Positions 50,902 to 59,302 of a stretch of DNA of 64,000 bases are shown in pieces. Location: NCBI RefSeq assembly GCF_041080655.1, contig NZ_CP163525.1:3472001-3536000 (forward strand). Direction: 5' to 3'. Each line of letters begins with the position of its first letter. The first letter of the stretch is position 1. Source of the DNA: Streptomyces sp. CG4 (GTDB lineage: Bacteria; Actinomycetota; Actinomycetes; Streptomycetales; Streptomycetaceae). Both the position numbers and the translations under genes were made by a program. The notes below the pieces were generated by a model. That model had not been told where the DNA came from. It worked only from the letters and a program-made list of their open reading frames with translations, and ran no database searches.

Positions 50902-51762
50902 ATGCTCAGGCTGCGCAGACGGGAGTTCGGACCCCAGGAGCCGGTGATCATGGCGATCGTGAACCGGACTCCGGACTCCTTCTACGACCAGGGGGCCACC
51001 TTCCTCGACCAGCCCGCCCTTGCGCGGGTGGAGGAGGCGGTGGCCGAGGGGGCCGCGATCATCGACATCGGCGGGGTGAAGGCCGGGCCGGGCGAGGAGG
51101 TCACGGCCGCTGAGGAGGAGCGGCGCACGGTCGGCTTCGTGGCGGAGGTACGGCGGTGCTTCCCGGACGTGATCATCAGTGTGGACACCTGGCGTGCCTC
51201 GGTCGGCGCGGCGGTGTGCGAGGCGGGGGCGGATCTGCTGAACGACGCGTGGGGCGGCGTCGATCGGGGGCTGGCGGAGGTCGCGGCGCGGTACGGGGTG
51301 GGGCTGGTGTGCACGCATGCGGGGGGTGCGCTGCCGCGGACGCGTCCGCACCGGGTGACGTACGACGACGTCATGGCCGACATCCTCGCGGTGACCCTGG
51401 GGCTGGCCGAGCGGGCGGTGACGCTCGGGGTGCCGGCGGAGTCGGTGCTGATCGATCCCGGGCACGACTTCGGGAAGAGCACGCGGCACAGCTTGGAGGC
51501 GACCCGGCGGCTCGGCGAGATGGTCGCCACGGGGTGGCCGGTGCTGGTGTCGTTGTCCAACAAGGACTTCGTGGGCGAGACCCTGGACCTGCCGGTGAAG
51601 GAACGTCTGATCGGTACGTTGGCGACGACCGCGGTGTCGGCGTGGCTCGGGGCGCAGGTGTATCGCGTGCACGAGGTCGCCGAGACCCGCCAGGTACTGG
51701 AGATGGTCGCGTCGATAGCGGGCCACCGGCTCCCCGCGGTGGCCCGCCGGGGTCTGGCCTGA
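50902..51762 (+). CDS. folP2: Dihydropteroate synthase homologue (FolP2-type)
   Basis: 286 aa from ATG 50902 with GGGAGGGG upstream. TIM-barrel motifs of the family are in place: IMAIVNRTPDSFYD, AAIIDIGGVKAGPG, IISVDTWRASV, LLNDAWGG, VLIDPGHDFGKSTRH and LVSLSNKDFVGETL. The normal pABA-site segments differ (SNKDF where true enzymes have G-x-SRK-x-F), as in the second copy (FolP2) of mycobacteria, which does not replace FolP1. It may act on another pterin or have lost activity. It converges with the LOG gene. Confidence 0.88.
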   Translation: MLRLRRREFGPQEPVIMAIVNRTPDSFYDQGATFLDQPALARVEEAVAEGAAIIDIGGVKAGPGEEVTAAEEERRTVGFVAEVRRCFPDVIISVDTWRASVGAAVCEAGADLLNDAWGGVDRGLAEVAARYGVGLVCTHAGGALPRTRPHRVTYDDVMADILAVTLGLAERAVTLGVPAESVLIDPGHDFGKSTRHSLEATRRLGEMVATGWPVLVSLSNKDFVGETLDLPVKERLIGTLATTAVSAWLGAQVYRVHEVAETRQVLEMVASIAGHRLPAVARRGLA

Positions 51763-51788
51763 CCCCCAGGGGCTCCCCCCGGGGTCAG
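51759..51788. terminator. Terminator overlapping the folP2 stop
   Basis: An 8-bp perfect stem (ctgacccc / ggggtcag); the first arm contains the folP2 TGA. The 14-base loop can pair further (caggg / ctccc). Confidence 0.65.
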
Positions 51789-51829
51789 TGCGGCGCCGGA
51801 TGCCGGAGGGCGGCGGCACACGCTCCGTG

Positions 51830-52588
51830 CTAGCGGGCCGCCTCCTTCGAGACCAGGGCCACCGCCTCGTCCACGTCGTCCGTGACGTGGAAGAGGAGGA
51901 GGTCCTTCTCGGCGGCCTTGCCCTGGGCGACCAGCGTGTTCTTCAGCCAGTCCACCAGGCCGCCCCAGTACTCGCTGCCGAAGAGGACGATCGGGAAGCG
52001 GGTCACCTTCTGGGTCTGGACCAGGGTCAGCGCCTCGAAGAACTCGTCGAGCGTGCCGAGGCCGCCGGGCAGCACCACGAACCCCTGCGCGTACTTCACG
52101 AACATCATCTTGCGGACGAAGAAGTAGCGGAAGTTGAGCCCGATGTCGACGTACGGGTTCAGCCCCTGCTCGAAGGGCAGTTCGATGCCGAGTCCGACCG
52201 AGACACCGCCCGCCTCGCACGCGCCCTTGTTGGCCGCCTCCATCGCCCCGGGGCCACCACCGGTGATCACCGCCCAGCCCGCCTCCACCAGGCCACGGCC
52301 GAGCCGCACCCCCGCGTCGTACTCCGGCGAGTCCAGCGGAGTCCGGGCCGAGCCGAACACGCTGATGGCAGGCGGGAGTTCGGCCAGTGTGCCGAAGCCC
52401 TCGATGAACTCCGACTGGATGCGGAGCACCCGCCAGGGGTCGGTGTGGACCCAGTCCGTGGGGGCGCGCTCGTCCAGCAGGCGCTGGTCGGTCGTACTGG
52501 GGGTCACCTGTCCCCGCCGCCGGAGGACCGGTCCGAGCCGCTGCTCGTCCGGCGGGATCTTCTTCCCCTCGGGGTTCCCGGTAGCCAT
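51830..52588 (-). CDS. LOG-family protein (nucleoside-monophosphate phosphoribohydrolase)
   Basis: 252 aa from ATG 52588, with GGAGGGAG five bases upstream. The Rossmann-like domain shows SVFGSARTP, VITGGGPGAMEAANKGACEAGG and the family motif PGGLGTLDEFFEALT. LOG enzymes cleave cytokinin riboside monophosphates or other nucleotides into base and ribose 5-phosphate. The M. tuberculosis relative Rv1205 makes cytokinins (from memory). The first 60 residues are a variable extension. Next gene upstream is dapE on the same strand. Confidence 0.93.
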   Translation of the reverse strand: MATGNPEGKKIPPDEQRLGPVLRRRGQVTPSTTDQRLLDERAPTDWVHTDPWRVLRIQSEFIEGFGTLAELPPAISVFGSARTPLDSPEYDAGVRLGRGLVEAGWAVITGGGPGAMEAANKGACEAGGVSVGLGIELPFEQGLNPYVDIGLNFRYFFVRKMMFVKYAQGFVVLPGGLGTLDEFFEALTLVQTQKVTRFPIVLFGSEYWGGLVDWLKNTLVAQGKAAEKDLLLFHVTDDVDEAVALVSKEAAR

Positions 52589-52692
52589 GTGCGCTCCCTC
52601 CGTCTGCCAGTCGTTCCACCTCAGCGTAGATCCACGCAGGTTACGGAGGGGGTACATGCGCATGTCCCCCATGCGTGCGCCGTGCGGGATCC

Positions 52693-53772
52693 TTACGCCG
52701 TCAGCCAGTCCCGCAGGCGTTCCTCGCCCGCGAGGATCTTCGCCGTCTCCACCCGCTCGTCGCGCCTGTGGGCCAAGTGCGGGTTGCCGGGGCCGTAGTT
52801 GACCGCCGGGACGCCGAGCGCGGAGAAGCGGGAGACGTCGGTCCAGCCGTACTTGGGCTTCGGGGTGCCGCCCACCGCCTCGATGAAGGCCACCGCGGCC
52901 GGGTGGGAGAGACCGGGCAGCGCACCGGGGCTGTGGTCGTCGACCACGAACTCCGTCACATCGCAGTCCGCGAACACCTCGCGGACGTGCGCGATCGCCT
53001 CCTCCTCGGTGCGGTCGGGGGCGTACCGGAAGTTGACCTTGACCACGCACTCGTCGGGGATGACGTTGCCGGCGACCCCGCCGCTGATGCCGACCGCGTT
53101 CAGGCCCTCGCGGTACTCCAGCCCGTCGATCAGCGGCCAGCGCGGCTCGTAGGCGGCGAGGCGGGCCAGGATGGGGGCGGCGGCGTGGATGGCGTTGGAG
53201 CCCATCCAGCCGCGCGCCGAGTGGGCCCGCTCGCCCTTGGTCTTCAGCAGCACCCGCAGGGTGCCCTGGCAGCCGCCCTCGACCTCGCCGTCGGAGGGCT
53301 CCAGCAGGACCGCGAAGTCGCCCCGGAGCCATTCGGGATGGGCCTCGGCGACGTGCCCCAGACCGTTGAGCTCGGCGGCGACCTCCTCGTTGTCGTAGAA
53401 GACGAAGGTCAGGTCGCGGTTGGGGGCGGGGACCGTGGCCGCGATGCGCAGCTGCACCGCGACGCCCGACTTCATGTCGCAGGTGCCGCAGCCCCACAGC
53501 ACGCCGTCCGCGTCCAGGCGCGAGGGCACGTTGTCCGCGATCGGGACGGTGTCGATGTGGCCGGCCAGGATCACGCGCTCGGCGCGGCCCAGGTGGGTGC
53601 GGGCGATCACGTTGTTGCCGTAGCGGTCGACCGTCAGGTGCGGCAGGGCGCGCAGGGCGGTCTCGATCGCGTCCGCGAGCGGCTTCTCGCTGCCGCTCTC
53701 GGAGGCGAAGTCCACGAGCCGCGCGGTGAGCGCCGCGGCATCCAGCGTGAGGTCAAGCGAGGTGTCGGCCAT
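52693..53772 (-). CDS. dapE: Succinyl-diaminopimelate desuccinylase
   Basis: 359 aa, M20 family. Metal ligands are in AGHIDTVP (His and Asp), CGTCDMKSG, FVFYDNEEVAAE (bridging Glu), LEPSDGEVEGGCQGT and near the end YGPGNPHLAHRRDE. The lid domain contains KGERAHSARGWMGSNAIH. It removes succinate from N-succinyl-LL-diaminopimelate in lysine and peptidoglycan synthesis, the step after the aminotransferase encoded by dapC 2 kb away. ATG 53772 is close to a GGAG. Divergent from the lysozyme-fold gene. Confidence 0.95.
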   Translation of the reverse strand: MADTSLDLTLDAAALTARLVDFASESGSEKPLADAIETALRALPHLTVDRYGNNVIARTHLGRAERVILAGHIDTVPIADNVPSRLDADGVLWGCGTCDMKSGVAVQLRIAATVPAPNRDLTFVFYDNEEVAAELNGLGHVAEAHPEWLRGDFAVLLEPSDGEVEGGCQGTLRVLLKTKGERAHSARGWMGSNAIHAAAPILARLAAYEPRWPLIDGLEYREGLNAVGISGGVAGNVIPDECVVKVNFRYAPDRTEEEAIAHVREVFADCDVTEFVVDDHSPGALPGLSHPAAVAFIEAVGGTPKPKYGWTDVSRFSALGVPAVNYGPGNPHLAHRRDERVETAKILAGEERLRDWLTA

Positions 53773-53892
53773 GGCTCCGACCCTAGCGCGCCACCCGCCG
53801 AGGCCGGGGGCGCCGCCGCCCGGACCGGGGGGTAAGCGCTGTCCGGCGGCCCGCCCGGTGAGGGCCCGGCGGGCCTCCAGTACCTTGTAGGA

Positions 53893-54879
53893 GTGCCAGA
53901 GCCGTCCCCCACCCGTCCCAAACGTCGCGGCCGCCTCTTTCGTTTCGGCGCGGCCCTGTTGGTCCTGTGCGGTGTCGCCGCGTACCTCGTGGTGCAGTAC
54001 GTCACCGGCGGCGGAGCGCGCGGCTGCAAGGTGGTGTCGTCCTCGGGCGACGGAACGTCGTACGAGTTCACGCCCGAGCAGGCGGTGAACGCGGCGACGA
54101 TCGCGGCCGTGGGCACCGGGCGCGGGATGCCCGAACGGGCCGTGACGATCGCGCTGGCGACCTCCCTGCAGGAGTCGGGGCTGCGCAACATCGAGCACGG
54201 CGACCGGGATTCGCTGGGCCTGTTCCAGCAGCGGCCCTCGCAGGGCTGGGGCACCGCGCAGCAGATCATGGACCCGGCGTACGCGGCCGGCATCTTCTAC
54301 GCGCACCTCGCCAAGGTGCCGGGCTACGCCGATCTGCCGCTGACCGAGGCGGCCCAGGAGGTCCAGCGCAGCGGCTATCCGGAGGCGTACGCCAAGCACG
54401 AGCCGGATGCGACGCTGCTGGCGGCGGCGCTGACCGGGCGTGCGGCGGCCACGCTGACCTGTGACGGGCGCCAGGAGCCCACGGACTCGGCGACGGGCCC
54501 GGACGCGGTACGGGCCGCGCTGGTACGGGACTTCGGGCGGGACGCGCTGCAGGAGACCGGTGCGGAGGTGGGCGGCACGCCCGTGCCGTCGCCGTCCCCC
54601 TCGCCGAGCGTGACCGCGACCGCGCAGGGGCAGACCGTGACCGTGCCGGTGCCGCAGGGCACGAAGGTCGATGCGATCGGGCGGGGCGAACGGGAGCGCG
54701 GCTGGCAGGTGGCGCAGTGGGCCGTGGCCAACTCCTCGGCGCTGCACATCCAGCGGGTGTCGTACGCGGGCCGGGAGTGGACGGCCGGCAACGGCGGCCA
54801 GTGGAAGCCGGCCTCGTCGGACGGGGCCGACGGTGCGGAGACGTCCGCGGGGACCGTTCGGATCGTGACCGGGCAGTAG
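53893..54879 (+). CDS. Membrane-anchored lysozyme-fold (transglycosylase-like) protein
   Basis: 328 aa. A basic start and one helix (LFRFGAALLVLCGVAAYLVVQYV) give an N-in anchor. The external domain (about 50-190) contains ATSLQESGLRNIEHGDRDSLGLFQQRPSQGWGT, whose E-S-x-x(8)-D-x-x-SLGLFQQ layout resembles the catalytic Glu region of goose-type/SLT lysozymes. Two cysteines (ARGCK and LTCDG) could bridge it. A Pro/Ser linker and a C-terminal strand-rich part (GWQVAQWAVANSSALHIQRVSYAGREW) follow. It may cut or bind peptidoglycan; similar proteins are often misnamed heavy-metal transporters. GTG 53893 lacks a clear ribosome site; TACCTT six bases earlier may give a leaderless mRNA. Confidence 0.8.
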   Translation: MPEPSPTRPKRRGRLFRFGAALLVLCGVAAYLVVQYVTGGGARGCKVVSSSGDGTSYEFTPEQAVNAATIAAVGTGRGMPERAVTIALATSLQESGLRNIEHGDRDSLGLFQQRPSQGWGTAQQIMDPAYAAGIFYAHLAKVPGYADLPLTEAAQEVQRSGYPEAYAKHEPDATLLAAALTGRAAATLTCDGRQEPTDSATGPDAVRAALVRDFGRDALQETGAEVGGTPVPSPSPSPSVTATAQGQTVTVPVPQGTKVDAIGRGERERGWQVAQWAVANSSALHIQRVSYAGREWTAGNGGQWKPASSDGADGAETSAGTVRIVTGQ

Positions 54880-55046
54880 ACCGGACAGTAGTACGGGAAC
54901 TCACCCCGGCAGGTGATGCGACGACGGGCGGGCCCACCGCACGGGCGGGACGCGCGCCGTCGCCAAAATCCCTTGGAAATCAAGGGCCGTAAGGATTCTG
55001 CAGGATTTCCGGGAGACGTTCTTTGCCCGTTTTTATCCCCACCTGA

Positions 55047-55065
55047 TAATGCGATGCGTTATCCA
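55047..55065. promoter_or_regulatory. 19-bp inverted repeat upstream of a secreted protein gene
   Basis: gataatgc-gat-gcgttatc is an inverted repeat with one G-T mismatch in an A/T-rich stretch (54965-55075) that otherwise stands out from the GC-rich surroundings. It lies 114 bases before the secreted-protein ATG and may bind a dimeric regulator. Confidence 0.5.
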
Positions 55066-55178
55066 TTCTTTACCTGGGGCGTCCGCAACCTTCGCGGGCT
55101 TCGAGCGGTAGTCACGGCGTCCGAGCCCGGAGCCGGGTCCGGACACAGACACCGTTCTCTCCCATCGAATGGAGCATC

Positions 55179-55586
55179 ATGTCCCTCCCTCTGACCCGCC
55201 GGATCGCCCGTGCCGCGCTGCTCGTCGCAGCGGGAGCGGCAGCCGGGGTCGGTGCGGCCGGCTCCGCCGGTGCGGCCACTAACCTGCCGGCGGCGGCCCC
55301 GAACCTGAGTGGTGTGACCACCCCGGACGCGACGACTGTCGGCACCGTTGGCGAAGCCGCGCAGAACGTCAGCTCGGTCGCGACCACCACGGGCGGCAAC
55401 GCGGTCGGGCACACCCTGCCGGGCGTGACCAAGGCCAGCAGCAGCACCCTGAACAAGACGACGCCGGTGGCGGGGAAGGCCGCGGGGCAGACGGCCAGGA
55501 CGGCGGGCAGCGTCATCGGGGACGCCGCGAGGACCGGGGCGCCGGAGCTGCCGTCGGTGCCGGGCGGGGCGCTGCCGCTCGGCTGA
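55179..55586 (+). CDS. Small secreted protein of unknown function
   Basis: 135 aa. A Sec signal peptide is clear: LTRRIARAALLVAAGAAAGVGAAGSAGAAT with cleavage likely after AGA-A near residue 33. The mature part (about 100 aa) is rich in Ala, Thr, Val, Gly and Pro with no cysteine and no recognised domain. ATG 55179 has GGAG four bases upstream. It stands alone, with an inverted repeat before it and a strong terminator after it, so it is probably regulated separately. Confidence 0.8.
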   Translation: MSLPLTRRIARAALLVAAGAAAGVGAAGSAGAATNLPAAAPNLSGVTTPDATTVGTVGEAAQNVSSVATTTGGNAVGHTLPGVTKASSSTLNKTTPVAGKAAGQTARTAGSVIGDAARTGAPELPSVPGGALPLG

Positions 55587-55614
55587 GCGGATGAGCGTCC
55601 GGCGGTGACCGCCG

Positions 55615-55644
55615 ACGGGGTCCAGGGAGTTCCCTGGGCCCCGT
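55615..55644 (+). terminator. Terminator of the secreted-protein gene
   Basis: A 14-bp stem with one T-G pair (acggggtccaggga / tccctgggccccgt) and a two-base loop, followed by TTCCTT. Confidence 0.82.
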
Positions 55645-55693
55645 TTCCTTGTGCCGCACGCGGCACGGGAGTACGCCAGCGATCAGCCAGTGA

Positions 55694-56791
55694 TCAGACC
55701 GTCAGGCGGGACACCGCCGCCTGGACGCGTTCGTCCGTCGCCGTCAGGGCCACCCGTACGAACTGTTCGCCCGCCTCGCCGTAGAAGTCGCCCGGGGCGA
55801 CGAGGATGCCGAGGTCGGCGAGGTGGGCGACGGTGGTCCAGCAGGACTCGTCGCGGGTGGCCCAGAGGTAGAGGCTCGCCTCGCTGTGCTCGATGCGGAA
55901 GCCGTGGCCGAGCAGGGCCGCGCGCAGGGCCGCGCGGCGGGCGGCGTAGCGCTCGCGCTGGACGCGGACGTGCTCGTCGTCGCCCAGGGCCGCCACGACG
56001 GCCGCCTGCGTCGGCGCCGAGGTCATCATGCCGCCGTGCTTGCGGATCTCCAGCAGCGGGCCGAGGACGGCCGGGTCACCGGCGATGAAGGCCGCGCGGT
56101 AGCCCGCCAGGTTGGAGCGCTTGGAGAGGGAGTGGACGGCGACGATGCCGTCGTAGGAGCCGCCGTTGACGTCCGGGTGCAGGACCGAGACCGGGTCGGC
56201 CTCCCAGCCCAGTTCCAGGTAGCACTCGTCGGAGAAGAGCAGGACGCCGTGGGCGCGGGCCCAGGCGACGATGTCCGTCAGCTCCTGCTTCGAGAGCACC
56301 TTGCCGGTGGGGTTGGAGGGCGAGTTCAGCCAGAGCAGCTTCAGGTTCGCCGGGTCCAGGTCGCGCGGGTCGTCGTAGACCTCGTGGTCCGCGCGGGCCA
56401 GGCGGGCGCCGACCTCGTACGTCGGGTAGGCGAGGCGCGGGTAGGCCACTGTGTCGCCGGGGCCGAGGCCCAGCTGGGTCGGCAGCCAGGCCACCAGTTC
56501 CTTGGAGCCGACGATCGGCAGGACATGGCGGTGGGTGAGCTCACGGGCGCCCAGGCGGCGCTCCAGCCAGCCGGTGATCGCGTCGCGCAGCGCCGGGGTG
56601 CCCCAGACGGTCGGGTAGCCCGGTGAGTCGGCCGCGTCGATCAGGGCCTTCTGGATCAGCTCGGGCACCGGGTCGACCGGGGTGCCCACGGACAGGTCGA
56701 CGATCCCGTCGGGGTGCGCGGCGGCCGTCTTCTTGTACGGCTCCAGCTTGTCCCAGGGGAAGGTGGGGAGCCGGTCGGAGACTGCGGACAC
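55694..56791 (-). CDS. dapC: Succinyldiaminopimelate transaminase
   Basis: 365 aa, class I/II aminotransferase. Characteristic parts are RLPTFPWDKLEPYKKTAAAH at the start, DLSVGTPVDPVPE, LNSPSNPTGKVLS, FSDECYLELGW and the PLP-lysine in HSLSKRSNLAGYRAAF. DapC makes N-succinyl-LL-diaminopimelate for lysine and cell-wall synthesis. I start at GTG 56791 (VSAVSDRL) by similarity; GTG 56806 is an alternative. The gene directly follows fdxA on the same strand, an order also seen in M. tuberculosis (fdxC-dapC). Confidence 0.93.
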   Translation of the reverse strand: MSAVSDRLPTFPWDKLEPYKKTAAAHPDGIVDLSVGTPVDPVPELIQKALIDAADSPGYPTVWGTPALRDAITGWLERRLGARELTHRHVLPIVGSKELVAWLPTQLGLGPGDTVAYPRLAYPTYEVGARLARADHEVYDDPRDLDPANLKLLWLNSPSNPTGKVLSKQELTDIVAWARAHGVLLFSDECYLELGWEADPVSVLHPDVNGGSYDGIVAVHSLSKRSNLAGYRAAFIAGDPAVLGPLLEIRKHGGMMTSAPTQAAVVAALGDDEHVRVQRERYAARRAALRAALLGHGFRIEHSEASLYLWATRDESCWTTVAHLADLGILVAPGDFYGEAGEQFVRVALTATDERVQAAVSRLTV

Positions 56792-56916
56792 GGGAATCAG
56801 GCTCACTTTCGTACGGTGCGGCAAACGCCTCGGTCCCGTGCGGCGGTGATCGGGGTGATCGGGCCGTACGGGACCGAGGCGGCGCGCTCGCGGGCGGCCG
56901 CTTGGCTCTTAGACGG

Positions 56917-57237
56917 TCACTCGCCCTGCGGCGGCAGCGCGGCGATGAAGGGGTGGTCGCGCTCGATCAGCCCCAGCTTGCTGGCGCCACCGGGAGAGCC
57001 CAGCTCGTCGAAGAACTCGACGTTCGCCTTGTAGTAGTCCTTCCACTCCTCCGGAGTGTCGTCCTCGTAGAAGATCGCCTCGACCGGGCAGACCGGCTCA
57101 CAGGCACCACAGTCGACGCATTCGTCCGGGTGGATGTACAAGGACCGGGAGCCCTCGTAAATGCAGTCGACCGGGCACTCCTCGATGCACGCCTTGTCCT
57201 TGACGTCGACACAAGGCTGCGCGATGACGTAGGTCAC
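56917..57237 (-). CDS. fdxA: 7Fe ferredoxin (FdxA-type)
   Basis: 106 aa from GTG 57237 with GGAGG nine bases upstream. Cysteines follow the [3Fe-4S][4Fe-4S] pattern: QPCVDVKDKACIEECPVDCIYEG, then CVDCGACEPVCPVEAIF. The first cluster set (C-x7-C-x3-CP) has the non-standard spacing of seven-iron ferredoxins. The C-terminal 50 residues form the usual extension. It carries electrons to unknown partners and lies immediately upstream of dapC, perhaps only as a neighbour. Divergent from the GNAT gene at 57378. Confidence 0.95.
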   Translation of the reverse strand: MTYVIAQPCVDVKDKACIEECPVDCIYEGSRSLYIHPDECVDCGACEPVCPVEAIFYEDDTPEEWKDYYKANVEFFDELGSPGGASKLGLIERDHPFIAALPPQGE

Positions 57238-57377
57238 GCTGTCGTTCCTCCTCGATAGGGCGCTGGCGGGCCTCCTCAGGCTCCGCCGCCTGGCGCGCGG
57301 GAGCGCGGCGTCGTCGATGCCCGCCCCTAGTATCTCCGTTCCGGGGCATGATCCATACAGGAGGGGTGAACTGACCA

Positions 57378-58394
57378 GTGGAAATATCGGCGGCAGGGCG
57401 GCTGGAAGTCCGGATCACCCCGGCTGACGTGGGAAAACGTGTCTCCGTACGGCGCTTGAGCGAACCTGGAACGGCGAAGGAGAAGTTCACCGACACGGTG
57501 GGTGTTCTCACATCATGGGATAATGGCGTGCTCATGATCACACGACGGGACGGGCGAAGTGTCCGAATCGCCGAGTCTGCCCTGGTCGCGGGCAAGGTCG
57601 TACCGGCCGCTCCGGCACGCCGCCGCGGGCCCGCCGCCTCGTACGACGAACTCGCGCGGGTCACCTCCCGCGGCTGGCCACCGCTGGAGACCGAGCGGCT
57701 CGGGGAGTGGGAGCTGCGGGCGTCCGGCGGGTTCACCCGGCGGGCCAACAGCGTGCTGCCGCTCGGCGACCCCAGTCTCCCCCTCGACGCGGCCCTCACG
57801 GTCGTACGACGCTGGTACCGCGAGCGTGGCCTGCCCGCCTACGTCCAGCCGGCCACCGGGGCCGAGGGCACGCAGGAGCTGCTCTGCGCGGAGCTGGAGC
57901 GACGCGGCTGGGTGCGGGAGGTGACCGCCGAGGTGTGGACCGGTGCCCTGGCGCCGGTCGCGGACCTGGCCGAGGGCGCGGGCGTGACCCTCTCCCGGCG
58001 GGCGGACGAGGCCTGGCTCGCCCGGTACCAGCGCAAGGGAGTGAGCGAGGTGGCCCTGCGGGTGCTCGGCGGCGGCCCGTCGGTGTGGTTCGCGACCATG
58101 CCGGGGGCGGAAGGTGAGCCTCCGGCGGCGATCGGGCGGTGTGTCGTGGACGGGCGGTGGGCCGGGTTCGCCGCGGTCGAGGTGGATCCCGTGCGGCGCC
58201 GGCAGGGCCTCGCCACGGAGGTGATGGCCGCGCTCGCCCGCCGGGCGCTGGCCGAGGGCGCGTCGGCGGCCTGGCTGCAGGTCGAGACGGACAACGAGGG
58301 CGCCCGCGGCCTGTACGCCCGCCTGGGCTTCGCCCCGCACCACAGCTACCACCACTACCGGGAGCCGGACGACTCCGGCCTGGCCCCGTCGTAG
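57378..58394 (+). CDS. GNAT acetyltransferase with N-terminal SH3-like domain (Rv0428c type)
   Basis: 338 aa from GTG 57378 with a GAGGGGTGA region upstream. Residues about 1-80 (RITPADVGKRVSVRRL, TDTVGVLTSWDNGVLMITRRDG) form an SH3-like barrel found in Rv0428c-like proteins. The catalytic GNAT part is C-terminal: AVEVDPVRRRQGLATEVMAALARRAL (RRRQGLAT is the acetyl-CoA loop) and ETDNEGARGLYARLGFAPHH. The acceptor is not known. It is followed 28 bases later by the SirB1 gene on the same strand. Confidence 0.9.
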   Translation: MEISAAGRLEVRITPADVGKRVSVRRLSEPGTAKEKFTDTVGVLTSWDNGVLMITRRDGRSVRIAESALVAGKVVPAAPARRRGPAASYDELARVTSRGWPPLETERLGEWELRASGGFTRRANSVLPLGDPSLPLDAALTVVRRWYRERGLPAYVQPATGAEGTQELLCAELERRGWVREVTAEVWTGALAPVADLAEGAGVTLSRRADEAWLARYQRKGVSEVALRVLGGGPSVWFATMPGAEGEPPAAIGRCVVDGRWAGFAAVEVDPVRRRQGLATEVMAALARRALAEGASAAWLQVETDNEGARGLYARLGFAPHHSYHHYREPDDSGLAPS

Positions 58395-58422
58395 AACCGT
58401 CGTGGAAGGGCATGAGCCTCGC

Positions 58423-59289
58423 ATGCGTCACCCGTATCTGCCGCCGCCGTATCCGCCCCCGCCGGAGCGGTCGGCCGAGCTGCGCCGCCGGTTCGCCGAG
58501 GAGGCCCGGTCCGAGCGGCCGGACCTGTCGGCGCTGTGCCTGCTGATCGGCGCCGTGGCGGACGGCTCGCTGGACGAGGCCGGGATCGATGCCGCCCAGC
58601 TGGAGCTGGACCGGCTCGCGGGCGAGCTGCCGTACCGGCCGGGCGGGCCGCACGCATGGGCGGAGGCCGTACGACGGCTGCTCGGAGCGCGCTACGGCTT
58701 CCACGGCACACCCGGCGACTACCAGCGGCTGGAGTCCTCCCTGCTGCACGAGGTGCTGCGGCGCCGACGCGGGCTGCCGATCCTGCTGTCGGTGGTGTGG
58801 CTGGAGGTCGCACGGCGGGCGGGAGCGCCGGTGTACGGGGTCGCGCTGCCGGGGCACTTCGTGGTGGGGTTCGGGGCGGCGGACGAGCAGGTGCTGGCCG
58901 ATCCGTTCGACGCGGGGCGGGTGCTGACCGGCACCGATGCGGAGATGCTCGTGGTGGGGGCGACGGGGGCGCCGCTGGACGCCGCCATGCTGGAGCCGGC
59001 GGCGCCGCTGGAGGTCGTCCAGCGCATCCTGAACAACATCCGCGCGTGGGCCGCCGCCCGGCCCGAACGGTCGGATGTCGCCCTGCGGGCCGTGGAGTTG
59101 GCGCTGCTGATCCCCGCGCATCCGGCCCGGCTGCGGTACGAGCACGGGCAACTGCTCGTGCAGCGGGGCGAGTTCGTATCGGGTGCGGAGGAACTGGACG
59201 CCTATGCCGACCTGATCGAGGTCGTCGACGAGTCCGCGGCGCGGAAGGTGCGGGAACAGGCGCACACCGCTCGCGCGATGCTCAACTGA
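58423..59289 (+). CDS. SirB1-family transglutaminase-like protein
   Basis: 288 aa. The core is the SirB1/transglutaminase-like domain: RYGFHGTPGDYQRLESSLLHEVLRRRRGLPILLSVVWLEVARRAG in consecutive helices, then PGHFVVGF with the conserved His, and ADPFDAGRVL with the Asp. The usual catalytic Cys is not obvious (S/L positions instead), so it may be non-enzymatic. A TPR-like helical tail follows (RYEHGQLLVQRGEF). I start at ATG 58423; GTG 58402 is in frame but without a ribosome site. Confidence 0.88.
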   Translation: MRHPYLPPPYPPPPERSAELRRRFAEEARSERPDLSALCLLIGAVADGSLDEAGIDAAQLELDRLAGELPYRPGGPHAWAEAVRRLLGARYGFHGTPGDYQRLESSLLHEVLRRRRGLPILLSVVWLEVARRAGAPVYGVALPGHFVVGFGAADEQVLADPFDAGRVLTGTDAEMLVVGATGAPLDAAMLEPAAPLEVVQRILNNIRAWAAARPERSDVALRAVELALLIPAHPARLRYEHGQLLVQRGEFVSGAEELDAYADLIEVVDESAARKVREQAHTARAMLN

Positions 59290-59302
59290 AGCCCCGGTCC
59301 GC

